Under the pieces are notes generated by a model. It saw only the letters and a list, made by a program, of their open reading frames with translations. It was not told the origin of the DNA and made no database searches. Position numbers and translations under genes: made by a program. A stretch of 64,000 bases of DNA from Dyadobacter subterraneus (GTDB lineage Bacteria; Bacteroidota; Bacteroidia; Cytophagales; Spirosomataceae): NCBI RefSeq assembly GCF_015221875.1, contig NZ_JACYGY010000001.1, positions 3,636,501 to 3,700,500 of the forward strand, in the 5' to 3' direction. This document shows positions 61,730 to 64,000 of this stretch, in pieces (the first letter of the stretch is position 1; every line of letters begins with the position of its first letter).

Positions 61730-64000
61730 TCATTTCCTTAGTCCGGGAAATCTCACTGTAATATGCACGCCCTGGTTGCTTTCTATTTTAAAACTGCCCT
61801 TCAGTTGTTTGGTCAGCCCCTGCATCAAGTCAAGTCCCAATGAATTATTTTCTAACAAATCCAGCCCCTGGGGTAAACCAATGCCGTTATCCGATATCCT
61901 AAGTAATAAAAAATCGTGTTCGTCCCGGTGCAAATATACGCAGACACGTCCATGCTGCTCATTAAGAAATGCATATTTGATGGCGTTAACAATGCTTTCA
62001 TTGATGATCAGGCCGAGCGGAATAGCCTGCGCTACATCAAGATAGGTCGGTTCAATATTTTGTTCAAAAGTGATACGGTTATCCGTGTCAAAACTTTCAT
62101 GCAGATAACCCACCAGCTCCTCAATATATTCCGGCATGGCAATCTGCGAAGTATTCTCATCCAGATAAAGCTTCTGATGGATCAGCGACATAGCCTGCAT
62201 CCTCCGGAGGCTGTCCTTAACAGCCACAACAGCCGAATCATCCTCCAGATATGCAGATTGCGAATTGAGCAAACTGGTTACCATCTGAAGATTATTTTTC
62301 ACCCGGTGATGAACCTCCCTGATAAGCCACTCTTTTTCTTTAAGCAGTTTTTCCTGCTCAGAATTCAGTGTTTGAAGATAGAAATTTTTCTGATCCAGTT
62401 CTTTCTGATTTGCCTCTAGTTCTTTTTGCTTAGTTTCAAGTTTCTGATTGTTTCTTTGTTTTATAGAGTAACGATTGAGCAGTAACCCAATGATGATTAA
62501 CAAAAGTACCAGGCCAGCCAGGGTTATATTTTTTGTTCTGTCGGCCTGGGCAGTTCGGATACGCTGCAATTGATTCTGGCTGTTTAACAGTTTTATATCC
62601 TTATCTTTTTTCTCTGCCTCATACTTTACCAGTAATTCACCAGCACTTTTTCTTTGTTCATTACTAAATACAGAATCTGTAAACTGGTAGCTTAGGTTGA
62701 GGTTTTTGATAGCATCCAGATACCTGCCGTCTGTGGAGTCAAGCTTATAAAGATTATAGAAATAATTTCCCTTCCCAAGAATGTCAAATGTGGAGACAAA
62801 ATCTTTTCCCTGTTCGAGCAGTTCTCTGGCCCTGCCTGTTTTACCAATTACCCGGTAAAATGAAGAAATCTGGAAAAATGCGGCTGGAAATTCATCATGA
62901 ACATATTCAACCGGAAACTTTTCGGCCATGATCAAAAAAATATTGTAATTTTTCTCTGCAAGATCGAATTTTTTCAGATTCTCGTAGGTGATTCCCAGTA
63001 ATAATGCAAAGTGCATCTGTTCGAAATAAGTAGTAGGAGGATATTGATTCTCGGCCTCTGTAAGCAGTTCCAATGCTTCTTTGGCTCTACTGATATTGTT
63101 AAGCGTTGCAACCTTGCCTATCACGGATCTGTACCAGTACAATTTTGTAGCTGGTGTTTTGTTTTCCAACCCTTTATCGTACCATGACAGTGCTTCTTTA
63201 TATTTAAAAAGACGGTCGTAGACACCTGCTCTTCTTGTATAAAACAAACTAATAAATACAGAATCAGCCTTAGAGGTTACACTCGCCAGACTTTTGTTTG
63301 AGTAACTCAATGCATTCCTAAGAGCCCCTTTCCTGTAAGCCAGCCAGGAAAGTGCATCATAAGGATATTGTTGCTGGCGAAAATGTATGGCCGACTGAAG
63401 ACTGATAATCCTGATTAAAAGCTTCTCTGCCTGATCATAACGCTTGCCAACAAAATTCTCAATATTGATCAGCGACAGTGTTTCAATTTCGTGCTCTTTC
63501 ATATGTTTTCTTTGGAAAATTGAAAGTGCCTTTTCAAATCTTGGTAACCTGCCGGGATCACCGTACCGGAGTATTTCTCCTGCACGCAGTAACGCCCGGG
63601 CTAAGGCTGGTTCGTTTCCTGCATGCTCACATAGCCTTACAATCTCAGAAAATTGTTTTTCACTTTCTTCTTTAAATCCGGATTGATCAAGCAGATAAGC
63701 CCGAAGCGTCAAACTTTCAATTTTCCACTGGACAGATTCTGATTTACTTAATTTTACTGCTTCGTCTATGTATTTAGTTGCCTGATGAAGATCTTCTTTT
63801 TTAGTACCTGGTAAAAAGACAAAGTGACTGCCCAGTTCGATCAATAATCTAATCCGGGCTGAATTATTTAATTTAGCCAGTAACGCTTTCGCCTCGCTAA
63901 CTTTCCCCAAGCTCAACAGTTTGGAACCACCCGATAGGCTTCCGTCACTATATCCCTCATTATAAGCCAGCAGCGGACTCAACCCATACACGCTGCACGG
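61730..64000 (-). CDS. TPR-containing sensor histidine kinase (HisKA_2), cut by the window edge
   Basis: At least 753 residues; the frame stays open to the window edge, so the N-terminus and signal peptide are missing. A long TPR-like periplasmic region (to about 490) is followed by one membrane helix ('ITLAGLVLLLIIIGLLLNRYSI'), a coiled coil ('KQKELEANQKELDQKNF'), a HisKA_2 dimerisation domain with 'EVHHRVKNNLQMVTSLL', and an ATPase domain with 'INESIVNAIKYAF' and 'DNGIGLPQG'. This build (TPR sensor plus HisKA_2) is widespread in Bacteroidota. It directly precedes the sigma-54 regulator, its likely partner. Confidence 0.88.
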   Translation of the reverse strand, partial: PCSVYGLSPLLAYNEGYSDGSLSGGSKLLSLGKVSEAKALLAKLNNSARIRLLIELGSHFVFLPGTKKEDLHQATKYIDEAVKLSKSESVQWKIESLTLRAYLLDQSGFKEESEKQFSEIVRLCEHAGNEPALARALLRAGEILRYGDPGRLPRFEKALSIFQRKHMKEHEIETLSLINIENFVGKRYDQAEKLLIRIISLQSAIHFRQQQYPYDALSWLAYRKGALRNALSYSNKSLASVTSKADSVFISLFYTRRAGVYDRLFKYKEALSWYDKGLENKTPATKLYWYRSVIGKVATLNNISRAKEALELLTEAENQYPPTTYFEQMHFALLLGITYENLKKFDLAEKNYNIFLIMAEKFPVEYVHDEFPAAFFQISSFYRVIGKTGRARELLEQGKDFVSTFDILGKGNYFYNLYKLDSTDGRYLDAIKNLNLSYQFTDSVFSNEQRKSAGELLVKYEAEKKDKDIKLLNSQNQLQRIRTAQADRTKNITLAGLVLLLIIIGLLLNRYSIKQRNNQKLETKQKELEANQKELDQKNFYLQTLNSEQEKLLKEKEWLIREVHHRVKNNLQMVTSLLNSQSAYLEDDSAVVAVKDSLRRMQAMSLIHQKLYLDENTSQIAMPEYIEELVGYLHESFDTDNRITFEQNIEPTYLDVAQAIPLGLIINESIVNAIKYAFLNEQHGRVCVYLHRDEHDFLLLRISDNGIGLPQGLDLLENNSLGLDLMQGLTKQLKGSFKIESNQGVHITVRFPGLRK

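Noticed and set aside
1..64000. CRISPR array, tRNA, rRNA, prophage or complete insertion sequence
   Set aside because: No regularly spaced direct repeats, no cloverleaf or conserved rRNA segments, no integrase or phage structural genes were found by reading; the Rpn gene is the only mobile-element-related protein.

Overview
The window reads as chromosomal DNA of a Bacteroidota bacterium, most likely a Cytophagia member close to Dyadobacter or Spirosoma; the genus is a guess from gene content. Supporting signs are a secreted nuclease with a type IX secretion (T9SS) sorting tail, two TonB-dependent receptors with carboxypeptidase-regulatory N-termini, a DUF4374/PepSY iron module, DUF5777 and DUF2490 beta-barrels, a CzcA-type RND pump fused to its outer-membrane factor, many AraC regulators, and TAnnTTTG-like -7 boxes. 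No rRNA, tRNA, CRISPR array, phage or intact insertion sequence was seen.

Layout. 0-2.6 kb: TPR membrane protein, AraC regulator, HD hydrolase. 3.1-8.2 kb: a 1680-residue secreted nuclease with Calx-beta, DUF3616, ExeM/NucH nuclease and T9SS domains. 8.2-10 kb: an Rpn-family nuclease with a truncated second copy and a deleted dehydrogenase. 10-16.1 kb: a minus-strand iron-uptake set (TonB receptor, DUF4374 lipoprotein, PepSY membrane protein, AraC). 16.5-17.6 kb: a lipoprotein and a TetR regulator, each with a palindrome in front. 17.8-23.7 kb: a secreted barrel-like protein, a DUF1501 protein and a Planctomycete-type cytochrome/DUF1549/DUF1553 protein. 23.9-32.1 kb: short-chain dehydrogenases (SDRs), a metallo-beta-lactamase-fold hydrolase, a DUF3253 protein, an HxlR-controlled oxidoreductase operon and a short UvrA paralogue. 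32.1-34.0 kb: a decayed gene-free stretch. 34-35.6 kb: a sulfatase.

36-54 kb is the most coherent accessory region and looks like a metal/oxyanion resistance island. The first half is an operon of a ChrB-AraC fusion regulator, a tandem DUF1259 protein, the chromate transporter ChrA and a DUF2490 barrel. It is followed by a TonB receptor with its own AraC gene. The second half is an OmpR-type response regulator and histidine kinase, then a Rieske protein, DUF5777 barrel, YceI protein, small secreted protein, CzcA-TolC fusion and adaptor. TTAAG repeats spaced about 11 bp lie before both the regulator gene and the Rieske gene and may be the regulator's binding sites.

55-64 kb: an alpha/beta hydrolase with an Asp nucleophile, a bestrophin channel whose last codons lie in a terminator hairpin, Crp/Fnr and AraC regulators, a monoacylglycerol-lipase-like hydrolase, and a sigma-54 response regulator next to a TPR histidine kinase cut by the window edge. 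Several broken genes (a dehydrogenase, an EamA/RhtA transporter, an Rpn tail, unknown fragments) show repeated small deletions across the window.
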